A DNA stretch of 64,000 nucleotides from the NCBI GenBank assembly GCA_963854835.1, contig OY978526.1, positions 60,357,149-60,421,148 of the forward strand, in the 5' to 3' direction. Shown here piece after piece: positions 1-13,300 of this stretch (the stretch's first letter is position 1; each line of letters starts with the position of its first letter). The notes beneath the pieces were generated by a model. That model worked only from the letters and a program-made list of their open reading frames with translations. It was not told where the DNA came from and did not search any database. The position numbers were made by a program, and so were the translations under genes. This DNA comes from Megamerina dolium (lineage: Eukaryota > Arthropoda > Insecta > Diptera > Megamerinidae).

Positions 1-3000
1 GGCTAAACACCATTTAGCTGGTATGCCCAATAAAATATTTATTTTTTTCTCATTAATTTTGATGCTTGTTGTTCTTGATTTTGATGTTGTATATTCGTTT
101 TTGATTTTCTTATACCAAATAAGTGATAAAAATATTTATTTCCAACTGTTTTTTTCATAGTCTTTTAAATTTGTCTTAATTTTTTGTGATTTTTGTCAAC
201 TTTAATTTTGCTTCTCTTTTCATACCAAAATGTAATAGAATTTCATCAAATTGGAATTTTTATGCGATCGCGTTTGCTACTAAAAAAACGCAATTATTAT
301 TTGTGAGTCATATCTATTTGTTGTTCTTGTTGTTAAAATTTGCTTTACTTGTAATTGTTCGTTATTACATTGCCAAAACTGCTGATTGTTGCTTGAAAAA
401 ATGGGACTTTTTTCCAATATTAAGTATTTTTCTATAAAATATTCTTTGTGTGATCAGATTTTTTTGTTGCCATATAAACTTAGGATGTTTAATTGAATTA
501 TATACTTAAAATATAACATGTTATTATTTTTATTATTTATATTATTGTGATTTTGAATATATTTTCTACATGCTTATTTCGTAAAAACTTGTTTAGTTTT
601 CGAATCCGAAAGTGCTTTTGCCAAATTTCATTAAAACATTCACGTTGATGACGTTGTTCTAAACTTTAGTTATATGCTTGATATATATGCATTGTCATGA
701 TCGAAATTTCGAAGATGAGAAAAAAGACAACGCTGCCCTGATGTGGCATGTAGTTACCAACTATTGTTCTTTGAACAGATACTGGAAATTATTTGCGCAT
801 ACATTAGACTAACTTTTAAAAATTATACCATGTATTATCGTATATTTTATTATATCTTTACTATAATTTAATTTATGTATGTATTTGTTCTCTTCATGAT
901 CATTTGATCATATTTGTATTTAAAGTATAATTAAAGATGTTTGTTGTATATTGTGTACGTAGTGTAGCTATTTGTTTTTTTTTCTTTATTATTAATACTG
1001 TTTTAATATTTTCATAATTGTTTTATTGTTGTTGAAGTGGATTTCAACTTTATTTCTATTTTTTTGTATTTATAAGAAGAGCCAATATTCGTGCTTCAAT
1101 GGTGTATGCTCAATGCTCCATTTATAATTGGCTTTTTTTATTTTATATCTTCTACTTTTTAGTTAACTCAAATTATATTTTTTTTCTGACTGGCTTGTTG
1201 TTGTTTTTGTATGGCATTTAAATATTAGCTTTTGCATAATGCGCTACACAAAAGCATTTTATTTTGAATTGGAGAGCCGTATTGTTAGTACAAGTTTTGT
1301 GTTGGCGTTTAGTTTATACTCTTCTATGTTTTTTTATCATATTGGTTGATTCGATTGAGGTTGGGTTTGCTGATGCTAACTACTGTTGTTGTTCTTGATA
1401 TTGTTCTCTGTTTTGAGCTGCTTTGCTGCTTTTGATGGTTGATTGGTTCATGGTGTCTATATTCTTCTTCTTATTATTGGTTTGTTTTGATGGTGCCTGT
1501 CATACCGGTTACTTGATTGTTGCTGTTGTTGCTGATGTTTTACATATAAATAATGCTTCTTTAAATGGAAAACTTGTATTCAATACAGTGGATAACATTT
1601 GATGGCATTAAGAAAATGATAGTATATAATCAATTTTTTTTTATAATTTCTTTTCAATATTTATGATTATAACATATATATATTACTAAATACATATACT
1701 AATATGTATGCACATACAAATAGGTTTGTTTGTTTTTTCTTGTATTGAAATATAATCAAGACGGAAATACTATTATTTTACTGTCATTAAAAGTTCGTGT
1801 TTTTCATTGTTTTTTACAATTGGAGGTAATAAATATAATATAAGTAATTATAAGTATTATTTCTTGCTTTTTTTTGTTTCATTGCAACTGTTGTGGCTGT
1901 TGTTGAGTGTATTGTGCAATATTTGAATAAAACATATTCTGCTGCTGGTTGGTGCCACTTTTCGGCTATAAGTGGCTATATTTCGTTTCGTTTCGAATTT
2001 TTGTTATGTCATTGTCTGAGGTGTATATTAGTCTTCTTTCGTTTTCGATCAACTATTTTTTTTTTTTTTGGTAACTAAAGTGCCATTGAATATCAATAGC
2101 TGAAATGTACAATGATGAAATAGTTTATCAAGATTCATTGAACAATTCGAATTTTAAAAGTAGAAGCATCGTTTTCGTGATCGAAAATGCAAATCAGAAT
2201 CTGCTTGAATTAAGGATATTTAATGTCCGATTTGTTACATTTTGAATCGTTTGTGTAAACTGCATTGCGGTAATATACCAAACTAGGTTTTTCATCCTCA
2301 GTAAAAAAAAAAAAAAATAATATAATAAAAGATTTTATCTATCTTTAGAGTTTCCCTCAATTTGCAATTGAAAATATATAGAACATTTATGGGCTATTAT
2401 AACATGTATATTACACAACACATGTTTACTCAATTAATTTCGAATTTTTTAACAGGAATCGCAATTTACTTACTAAATTACTAAATAAATTTACGAAAAT
2501 GTTTCACCTTTCTCATAAACCTTTTTCTCTTTTCATTAAAACATATAAAATTCTAATTGAATTATTATTGAAATAGTATGTGTAGTCATACAAACTCATA
2601 AATACCTCGTAAACGAACGTAAATAAATTCTTAAATTTTATACGAATTATTGAAGTTATATTGAAGCTTATATGAATACCAATAATGTATATTTCTGAGC
2701 TAAATTATTAAGATAAAACACTGTATTTCATATTAATAATTCAATAGTTAAAAAATAAAAATCTACTGATCTACTGCTTGAGCACAAAGCAATTATTTTT
2801 ACTCACTAGCTGGGCTATTCAAAAGATGTCATAACATACCATATTTACGTATTGTAAATATTTACAGTAGTTTGATGAGCGTTGTAGTTGGCTTCCATAC
2901 AGAAGCGACTTAGCACAATATGCTAATTCGCTATTTTCGTGAAATTATGACATTTGTGAATCACCTGCTTTTATTTGAAAACGCTTTTTAGTAACACTTA

Positions 3001-6000
3001 TTTTCGATTCCTGTTTCCGTAAAAGTGTGTGTGAGAAACTCAAATGAAATTTTGTATTTGAAATACTTCTAGCCAAATAAAGTTTTTGGCTCAAAGTAAT
3101 AAATGAATTATTTGTAAATGATATAGCACTTAATTAGTACCTATTCATTTATAAATTTGTATTACTATGAACCGATAATATTTCCTGGGCATATGTTTAA
3201 GGAAACTCCAAAGTAAACCTAAATAATTTATCAAATAATGTTTATAGATATACATATTTATTACCACAAAACACAAACAACGATTTTCTATGCATTTATA
3301 TTTCAACATATCTTTCACAGTTGAATAAAACGTAGAAGAAAGTATCTGTTAAATATATAGGTAGTATATGAAAAAAGAAACATCAAAATTTGTTAATGTG
3401 TTGAATAAAAATTATACTTTACCGATTTTGCAGTAACATGTAGTAAACATGAGCTAATGCTGAGTAAGTGAGTGTCTGTAGCTGACGTTCCAAAGAGAGT
3501 GTACATATGAAGTTTGTTGTAGCCAATCCACGATAATGTAAAGAATTGTATTGTATGTTGTGATAACATGTTGCCAATTTTCGTGATGAGGTCAGTCTGT
3601 TTTTGTTGTTGTGTTATTTCTAAATATTTTTGCTTTTGTTAAGTAATTTTCATAAAAACTATAAACAGCCAAAGATGAAAGGAAAAAAAATAGAATCAAC
3701 TATGACCTGCCAATTTTCCAAGATATAACGACTTTTCCATATGTTATAAAAAAGCGGAAGGTTTGTCGAAAAATTAAAAAGATCAAAATGTAATCAAAAA
3801 AATAATAGAAAGAATTTTGAATTTTGGTGAAATATCAGTTACCACGTTGCCAAATTTTATTAACCAAAATATCGGAATTTCGAATTTCGAACATCTATGT
3901 ATTTAGGACTAATTTTTCCAGATGAGTCAGATGCAGTTTCTAAGATTTTTTGTGTGTTATTTATCTGAAAAATCGGTCTTTGATAAAATCAAAATAAAAG
4001 ATAATTTCTTTGTTTTGCGAAATAAAAAGTCCAAGACGTTTTTTTGTTGTTTTATTTTGTTTCAATTCATAGATTGTGTATTTCTTTTTTGTTTTGCTCA
4101 TCAAATTTTTTGTTTTACTGACTTATTATGTATGTACTTTTAATAATATATAATTTAGTTAAATAACTTTATATATGTTTTTGTATGTATGTATAAATGT
4201 ATGTATTGTATAAATATTTATATAAAATTAAAATATGAATGTATAGATGTTTTTATACCTACGCATGTAATACGATTTTTTTAAAATCAAAAATGGAATA
4301 TGGATAATAGAAAAAGAAAATTTTGGTATTTACTATCATATCTATGGCTAAGCAATTTGAAGTGCTCTATAAGTGTTAAGTATGTATGACATACCGATGT
4401 ATGCATTTATATTTTATGTATTGCATGAAAAAAGTTGTTTGTACTTGGCTTATTTCTCCATTTTTTATACTACTATACTTATTAAGTAATTGTATATTGC
4501 AAAAATAATTAAAAAACAAAATTTTAAATAAATACCTATTAAATTTACATGCGCTGGAAAGTTTTTAATTCCATTTCTTTACGGGAATATATACTAAATT
4601 TATACATACTTTTAAGTTCATGTGTGTTATTCTTAATCATCTCTCTTTCCATTTGAGATATATTTCATTTTCTGAATATATGAATTTCATTTTATTATGC
4701 AAAATATTTTAACAACAAAAATATTGCCACTTAAAAAAAATAAATGAAATAATTAATTATAAGAAAATAAAGCAAACTGAACAGACATGAAAATCAAAAA
4801 GTAAAGAACTGATCTTTTCTTTTATCTTTTTGCTATAAAAAATTTTGAATTTAGCATATTTGTTTAAATATAAATTTTGCCTAAAGTTTTTTCCCAAAAG
4901 TATTTCTCTCTTTCTTTTTGTTATTTTATTGTTAATTTGCCTCAAAATTTTCTAAACTTTTGTAATTAGTTTTTATCTTTACTATTTAATTTATTATTCA
5001 CAAAATTTTGTATAAGCGCTATATGAATGTAATGCACATAGAGTAGTGGATGCTATGTTGTCACATTTCGCCACACTGGTATAACGCTTATATTGGTTTT
5101 ATCCGAAACAATAATGAATTTTCTTATAATTTATCACAAAATCAGTTACATTTGTAGTTTTTAAATTAATTATTATTATTATTATTATTATTATAAGTAT
5201 TATGATTATTATTTTTTATATTATTATTATTATTAGTTAGTAATGATTTTTTCCGCATATAATTTCAAATAGTATAGTACATGTAGACACAAAAACAAAA
5301 ATTTTCAGCAAAAGGCATTAACAATTAACTTTGAATATCGAAATTTTGTTGCTTTACAAAATCAAACGAATAAAAAATAAATAAATTAATAGATAACAAA
5401 AAAAAAAAAATATGAAAATAAATGAATATTATTACTATTGCAGGATTTTGTGCTTCAAGTTAACCAATTTACAAATCAAATTCACACTTTTATAAAATTT
5501 ATGTTTCCATTTTTCATAAATGCTTGTAAAGCATGACATATGCTACTATTTATAAACGAATTTGAGTTTAATAATTAATTTTTGATGAAATAAACTATGA
5601 CCTAGAGTCAATGTACATTTTATAATAGTATTTCCGGCTGTTCTGGGACGGAATATCTATTTTATTGTTTAGAAAGTTCAATAATTTTAATTTGGCTTTT
5701 TCACGAAATCGAAAAATGTCTGTAAAATAAGACGCTTTGTTATCCGACTCCATTGGAAAATAAAATCTGTGCTTTAACAGTGTTTTATAATACCATAAAC
5801 AACAACAACAATTATAAATAAAGCATTTGTTTGCAATTTTGATCAGAGTTGCAAGTTCATGTGTTTTAAATGCCGTAGTTAAACTTAAATAAACTTATAA
5901 ACTTTGTGCTAGCACCTAAGTTTTGGGAGTTAGTTTGTAGTTAGAAACTAACTACACAGTTTTGTTCAGTTCAACTTGGTCAATAATGATTACCTCAATA

Positions 6001-7082
6001 GAAAAAAGGTTTTTCAAATCGCTGAAATTTCGAATAATCAGGCTTTTATTAAATGTATAGCAACTACTGTGAAAATTACTTCATAAATGCTGCAAAGTAC
6101 TGATCATAATAATTTCATTTGTAAAATGGTGAATTTGGTTTGCAAAAGAGTTTATTTGAAGTGCAAGACCTGTATTTAAATATGATAGTAATTTCTCGAA
6201 TTATGAGATTTTTGTAATTTTTTTCATCACGAAGTAAATAATACTTAAAATTAATAATTTTTAACTCTATTTTTGTTTTTTTTTTAAATAATAATAATAA
6301 TTTTTGTCATTAGATTAGGAAACTCACCGTTTGCAATTTGGTTTTGATTAATTTTTGTTTATATGTTTTTATGCCGAAACAATTGAGAGCCTAAACTTTT
6401 TGTTAAACCTTATTTAGCCTAAAATTTGACTATTGTTAAAATTTTTACTTTGATTATGTTAAGATTCTCCAAAAGGGTTTGTGCATTTCTTATTGGTTTT
6501 CTTTGCTTTCTCGGAATTACGTTTCTAATCTAATTGTACTTAATTTAAATTTTCTCAATTATTTTTTATATTTACTTAACTTGAGAAATATAGAACTAAT
6601 TTGTTATGGAAAAAATGAGCAAAAATGCATTCAAGTTTTTAGTTGCTTTGATGATTATATGGTGGTTTCAAAATGAGTAAAAAGAAAAGTAGGTGTTTGA
6701 CATGCAGGTGATGTGTGTAAAATGTGTTTTCGAAAAAGTTTCATTTGCATTCATAATTTTAGTTTTCTAGTTAACCAACTCTTTAATATTTAAATTTTGA
6801 TGTTGTGATGTCCTTTATTCGTCTTAGGCTCTCCGAAATATGTTTAATTTTTTCAACTATTCGAAAATTGCTTTTTGTTTATTTGAAAAAATGTTGGTTT
6901 TGAAGGATATTTTTTCAGTTTTTTTCTACCTTAAGTGGATTTAAATTTGTTTTCGATTTCGAAAATAATGGATAGTTGGTGTTTATATTTACTTAAGCTT
7001 TGAATGCTATTATTTACTTTATAGTTTTGTTGTTTCGATTTGATGCATTGATTGCAGTATGCACAAATTGAAACAATTAATG

Positions 7083-7184
7083 GTTTGCCTCATTTTTTCG
7101 TAGTTTGAGTTTATGGAATTACATACTCATATATATGCATAAAATCAAGTTATATTTGATTTGAAAAAAAAAAATGAGGCAAAC
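7083..7184. repeat. 102-bp inverted repeat with 16-bp perfect arms
   Basis: GTTTGCCTCATTTTTT at 7083-7098 pairs perfectly with AAAAAATGAGGCAAAC at 7169-7184. About 70 nt of AT-rich spacer lies between the arms. It resembles a very short MITE or a hairpin-forming element. No target duplication is evident (flanks AATG and ATAT). Confidence 0.5.
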
Positions 7185-8885
7185 ATATCCCTCTTAACCC
7201 TCCCACATTCCAAGAGTAATTGTTGTTGCTATTTTTCTTAAATCATTGCGGTCACTTTGTAATATGATTCGAATGTCCCATTGCTTTTGAATAAATTATA
7301 GGTACTTTTCGGACAACAAATTTCCCGCATTTGGTGATCCCACTATCATTCGATTTTCGAATATTTTATTCTACAGGCTAATAAATTGAAATAAGTTAAA
7401 TGTTTTTAAACGACAATTTGGCTATGCATGTCAATAAAACTATTGAAATTGCAGAGAATATTCAATAGTGATGGAGTTTCTTAAAGACAGTTCCAATTTG
7501 AGTAACAGGTAATTAAAGAAGGCGTGGAAACAATTGGATTGGACTGACCAAATGCGGCATGTCTGTATGCAATGTAATGCCCATAATGCCAACTTTACGA
7601 AAAATAAAAGAGAAATTGTATTTTGCAACAATGACACTGATGTGAACGGCATACAATCCGATTTTGCTATCGAAACACATTTGACTTTCGAATCCCTTTA
7701 CACTGTAAATGCCCTGTATTTTCTGTCTGAGAATAGTGTTTTGAATGACATGGACAATGGTAAAAGTAAAAATATAGTGGAGTAAAAAACAAATATTTGT
7801 AATAAATTTCAAACAATTTTATGAGAGTTTATGAAATTTTGTTTGCTATAACAGCATCAAATTTAGTAATGCACATGTATAGAAAATAGAAATTATGCGC
7901 TTTCAGTGTTGCATATTTGCAACCGAATCGGAAATGCCCACATGCATCAAATTGTGCACTTCATTTATAATTTAAATGAACAACAAAAAAAAAAAAAATA
8001 ATAATAATAAAAACAAAAAACAAACATATTTTTAATGGAAATATTTATTTACGAATTTAGAGTTTTTGATATATTTGCATAAAATAAAAGTAATTCTATT
8101 TATATGTATGTATATATATATTTTTACAATAATTATAATTAGTAATGAAACTAAAATAAAGGCATATTTATATTTATTAAATTTTCAAAAAATAATTAAC
8201 TAAAAATTTATTAAATATTATTAGTCATTATTGTTCCGCCTAGAACAATACCCTTTGTGTTCTTCTTCTAAATAGTATTCTCATATTTACATAAAACTTA
8301 ATAATAATATTGTGAATGTATAACAGACTAGTGGGGTGACAACTTAAAATTGAGAAAAATTATAAAATTATGTGCGAATATAGGTGCTTTTGTTATTCAA
8401 GATTCACAAAAACGAAAATAAGAAGGGAAAACTTAACAATTTAATGTAAATTATTAAATTTGTGTATTTTTTAGTCAACTACATATATGCTTTGGTTTAT
8501 TCTTTTTGCATGTTTGAGATTATATAAAAACATGAAAAATATATCTAGATACTAACAGTATAGGTCAATTGTGAATAAATATTGTCGTTTTTCCTTTCTA
8601 AGCAATCAACTGTATATTGCTGACACAAATATCACGTATAAAATTTATTCACAAAAGTTCTATCAGTAAATTAGTAATAAAAAAAGTTCAATAATTATTT
8701 TGTTGGAAACCACCGTATAACTATGTACAACCAATAACTCGCAATTCATCTCAGCATTCAATTTTCGAAATTGTTTTTTATTAGTGGAATAACATAGACA
8801 CTGATCATCAATAAAAATCAATTTTTAACGTGAGAATTTTTAAGATTGTTAAAATATTTGTATTTAATTGTCAAAATACATAGTT

Positions 8886-9042
8886 AAATTTAACAATAAA
8901 TGCAATGCAGACTCACTAACTATTGATCGAGCGACTAACAAACATTGACATTGTTGAATCAACAATGTAAAATGTAATCTTAACAATTTCGATCGCTAAC
9001 AACATAGTTAAAAAAAGAGTGCATTGCAGAACTGTTAATTTG
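8886..9042. repeat. Imperfect inverted-repeat element (MITE-like)
   Basis: The ends are imperfectly inverted: AATTTAACAATAAATGCAATGCA on the left matches, in reverse complement, the right end TGCATTGCAGAACTGTTAATT. At the centre is a near-perfect palindrome, ACATTGTTGA-A-TCAACAATGT (8948-8968). Partial inner matches (ATCGAGCGACTAAC versus GTTAGCGATC) support a decayed fold-back element. The family is unknown. Confidence 0.4.
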
Positions 9043-9500
9043 GTTTCGAAATTGTAGTATTCTTTGCATCGAATACGAAACAAGCAAAAAAAAAAAAAAA
9101 ATATTTATAACTATTAATAATTAAATATTATTTGCTTTGCGATTTGATTTCTCGGTTCATTAATTTTTTTATAATTATTTCAATAATTTCGGCAAAAAGC
9201 AATTTCAGAAAGTCGATTAAATAAATAGCTTGCTTTTCTTCTTCGTTTGTTTTTGTTTGACGTTAAACCTAAATTTGACATATATAATTGTTATTTTATT
9301 AAAATAATTTAAGCAATATTTTTATGCACAAGATTCTCGTCATTATTAAAAAATCCTACATGAAATTAAAAACAACCAAAAAACCAAGAAGAAAAATATA
9401 ATTATTTCTATTCCAGTTTTTTGTAAATGCTTTCGCAATACAGTTTACACCTTTTCCGCTCGGATACTTTTATATATACCAATGTTTGGTCGGTTGTTGT

Positions 9501-10173
9501 CTTTGATAGTTGACTGATGTTTCAGATATTTATCGGATCGTTTGAAAAACAGTTATGTTATTTTTAGAGAAAAATCAAAAAATAAGCAAAAAATCGCAAT
9601 AATTGAAGAAAAAACAAAAAGGCGATTCGAAGAGAATTCACAGAAGTCATTCAAAAACCGAAGATCATCGCTAAATTTGCTGTTCATTAACTGTGGATTT
9701 TATTTTTCGCATTTTTGTTTAAAAATTTGTATTTGTATTTGTAGTTTCTTTTTCTATTTATTTAGTTTTGAAAGTGAAGGCCTAAACGCGAGTATAATTT
9801 TTGTATTTGTTTTGTTCTTTTTACACTCATATTGTAATGTGCTCTTTCATTGTCTTTCATATCCTTTTCTAGTACGAAATATTTATATTTAATATTATTA
9901 GATTGTTTTTCTCCAAATTTTATGCCTTGTTTTGTCATAACTTTTTGATCGTTCATTCTAAATTATATTATATAATCTTAAAGAGAGATCGATAGCGAGA
10001 GAGAATTAAAATTATATTGTAACCATGTAATTTTATAGTATTTGTAGGTAGATATTGTCAAATCCAGAAAAAAATATCTCAAGCTAGAGACATTTGTATG
10101 TAAATCACATGTATGTATGTGTTGACGTATTCATTTAGTGTTTTTGTTGTTTGTTATTTATTTTGTGTTACAT
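9501..10173 (-). other. Probable prospero 3' UTR (end unresolved)
   Basis: Directly after the stop codon on the minus strand. AATAAA-type hexamers occur 12 nt after the stop (10162-10157) and several times further on, for example near 9755. Base composition is AT-rich throughout, so the signals are not discriminating and the polyadenylation site cannot be chosen from sequence alone. The minus-strand frames in this stretch are short and low-complexity and are not called as genes. Confidence 0.35.
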
Positions 10174-10353
10174 TTATTCCAATTGTTCCAGAAAATTTGG
10201 TGATTTAAAATATTCGGGTACTGGATCGTCCAAGCGTGAGATAACTTTATAAATTGGTTTTTTCCATGATTGCTCCGTGTCTTTACCACCTTGTATTGCA
10301 CGGAAAAATTCGCGTAATGTTTGTTCGACAACAAAACGAAAGTTTTGGGGCAC
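10174..10353 (-). CDS. pros: prospero terminal coding exon: Prospero domain C-terminus
   Basis: 180 nt after a TTTTTAG acceptor, reading [17 protein letters not shown] ... [20 protein letters not shown] ... [13 protein letters not shown] and ending with TAA (10176-10174). This is the C-terminal four-helix part of the Prospero domain, which packs on the homeodomain to make one DNA-binding unit. The reading frame follows exon 3 without a split codon. The segment does not start with Met and is short, so it is easily missed. The match to the known family end (...[13 protein letters not shown] tail) is strong. Confidence 0.95.
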   Translation of the reverse strand: MPQNFRFVVEQTLREFFRAIQGGKDTEQSWKKPIYKVISRLDDPVPEYFKSPNFLEQLE

Positions 10354-13300
10354 CTAAAAAGTAAACAAATTTTAAATAAAATTGAATTAAGCGTATGAAT
10401 TAAATAAAGTTAAAAGAAATCGAAACAAAATGGGCAAATCTCTTTTAATATGAAGATTGCATAAGTAATGCTGAAGAAATACAACTTAAATTAAATATTA
10501 TTAGATTAAATTGGATTATTAAAATGACTACCTTTTCACCACAGCATACCTCAATATGATTATTGCGATTGTAATGCAAATTGAGTACACGATATAATTC
10601 ACTATCGCCACCAATGTGCAAATCTTCAGCACATTTAACACCTTCGGTAACAGCTTGACGCGCATACTTTTCCATTTGTATGTAGTAGAATTCTCTGTAA
10701 ATTATTTGGAAGAAAATGGAAACACGAAAATAAAAAAAGGTAATTCATAACACGGTCAAACAAAAAAAGAATATATTTTTGGCAACAAAGTAGGTAATAA
10801 TTAAATTGACGTGGATTTTTGATCCGATTCCATCCATTCTCAAATCTGTTTATTAATAACTAAATCTAATGGTATGCAGAAAAATTTCAGCATTTATTTT
10901 CTTGCGCAAAATGTTCCAACTAACGTTTGAAAGCATACTTTGCTACGTGTTATTTTCACCGGATTAAGCTCATTTTTGTCAATACATTAGTCAATATAAT
11001 CGTAAGCACAAATTTTATATTTTTGTGCGAAAAGCATGAAAACATAGCATATGTGAGTATGGGAGTTAGGTGTAGTTTTTATCCAATTCAGACCATCGTA
11101 ATATTTTCATTCCTTATGGATTAAGTTTCAGTTCTATATAGCAGTGCATTTGATCTAATTATGCCCATACGCAAACTTATCTGCCCGTTGATAAAATTAT
11201 GTCATATATCAAATTTCACCTAAATTGCTTAATAATTACGACTGTTTTTGACTCGTAACCCGCGAAAAGCTGTAAAAATAATAACACAGGCCTTTATATT
11301 ATAAAATATAATAATCTCTGAAGCGGTAAACCACTTCATCAATATATGAAATGTTTGTGGTTTCATACTTCTGTGCCAAGTTTCTCTAGAAACTCAGTGT
11401 GCAAAGTATTTTTATTTATAAGTATTGTAACTTAACTTAAGTTGCAAATCAATTCAATATTTTTCTCATATAATTTCTTCTGCTCTATAATTTCATTCAA
11501 AATTTACTCACATAATTGCAATACTATCTTTTGAAGAATAATAAAAGCACCAATAACAACCTTAGGCTACTTTTAGGCGCCTGTCATAAGTGTCAATGTG
11601 TGTTAACAATAAAGACTTGCTACAAAGAAATGTGGCATTTGTTATGTGATTTAAATCAACAGCACAATTCTAAAGCGAATACTCATCTACATACATGATG
11701 TTGACATAACACATTATAGCAATATGAATATGAGCACAATAGAACATGGAAACATTTAGTATTTGTTGCATATTTTTAGGCGCGATAATTAATGTTGCCA
11801 CCGAGAACTCGCAGCACTAATATCTAGTATTGCTGTCTTCTGCAGTTGATGTTTTTTTATTTTTATTTATTATTGTTTTCACATTGGATTGTAAGAAGAA
11901 AATATGCATACGCATACATATGTACGTGTATGTACAGGGTGATTTTTTAAGAGACTTCGAATTTGATTAAAAAACAAAACACAAAACGCCTCAAATGGTT
12001 CATACGCTGGGTCCAATTCGATAATTCACGGACATCAACAACACTGGCAGATACAGCTGTGATATTTTTCTCTGTTTTTGGGGTTTCTCTCGTTTTGGGG
12101 GTTTAATGTCCAATAACGTAAATATGATGCGAAATTTAAGCCCCTATTGCGGTTCACAACTTTTGTAACAGTTTGGTCGCCGTCGAGAAATTCATATTGC
12201 CGTTCTCAACTCGACTGGCGGCTGATTTTTTTGGTTGTGTTCATTATTTTTGTGGTATTACCGTTTGCAACTCTGTTACAGTTTGGTCGACAAGCACGTT
12301 AAATATACACGACTGCTCATAAGCAGTTGGGTTTGCATCAGTTGCAGTTTACTTTAAACTAATAAAGCCAAAAATAATGGAGAGATCGTAAGTAATAATT
12401 AGCTTGGCTTCATATTGTAATTTCTCAACATTTTATACATTCTCAGAAGTTTAAAAATTACAACCAAAGCTCAATTTGAGAGGCTTGTTCAACTAATGGA
12501 CCAGAATCCAAGCATTGCACGGGGAAAACCACAATTCGGTGTGACGAAAAATGAAATAAAACAATTGTGGGAAGGATTTGCTCTGGAATTAAATAGTTTG
12601 GGACCACCAAGTAGAACGTTTAACGAATGGCAACGTGTATGAATAAACTGTGAAAGGGTATACATATTTTTTTCTTCTTCACTCATTTGCGTTTTAATCC
12701 ATTTGCCGCAAATGCGCTGCTCCAATACATCTAATACTTCTTTTAAAACAAGTGACATTGTAGATTGAGCCACTCCTATATTGAAGTCATTGCCGCTGCT
12801 CTTCTGGTAGCTTCCATCAGCGAAAAATCTAAGAGCAGCACACAATTTCAATATTGGTGGTATAGATACGACACGCACAGATTTCTTGAAATGGTTTTTT
12901 ACGTCATCCAGCAAAAAGCAAAATGCCTCTTTGCTCAGTCGAAAATAGCTAATAAATCTATAAAAAAATTTATTATTTGCTTTTATTTATTTTGAACAAT
13001 ATTTATACTTTTCGCTAGGTAGTTCAAGAGGGTTAGAGTCATCACGAATTTTTCTCCGTAAGCGTAGCAAATCAATTTTCGCGACTTCGTTTTCATCTTC
13101 TAATATCCATTTTAAATAATTTTCACAGCAAAACACAATTGTATATTTCCTTAATTTTTACTTAATCGACCGCTTTTCTGTCATAAGTGATATTTTAAGC
13201 TGGTAACGCCATAACAATTTCAACCGAAAACAGTGGTGTACCACAATACCAAAAAATAGTTTGGTCTTGTTGAAGTCGGGTCGACTCTAAGACGACCAAA

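Larger units (their letters stand above)
1..9500. other. AT-rich non-coding stretch downstream of prospero
   Basis: No frame here resembles a protein. The longest ORFs are Phe/Leu/Ile/Lys-rich by composition. It holds homopolymer and trinucleotide runs (an ATT run near 5167-5193 and many T tracts) and the two inverted repeats listed separately. It may include distal 3' UTR or regulatory DNA, but nothing specific can be supported. Confidence 0.5.

Noticed and set aside
9542..9892. 116-codon plus-strand ORF
   Set aside because: Lys/Asn-rich then Phe/Cys/Ile-rich, as expected from AT-rich DNA. It lies in the probable prospero 3' UTR on the opposite strand, and no domain is seen.
12489..12664. 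Continuation of the minus-strand Harbinger transposase frame
   Set aside because: From 12664 downward the frame is antisense to the SANT-like ORF and shows no transposase similarity. The real remnant ends near 12665.
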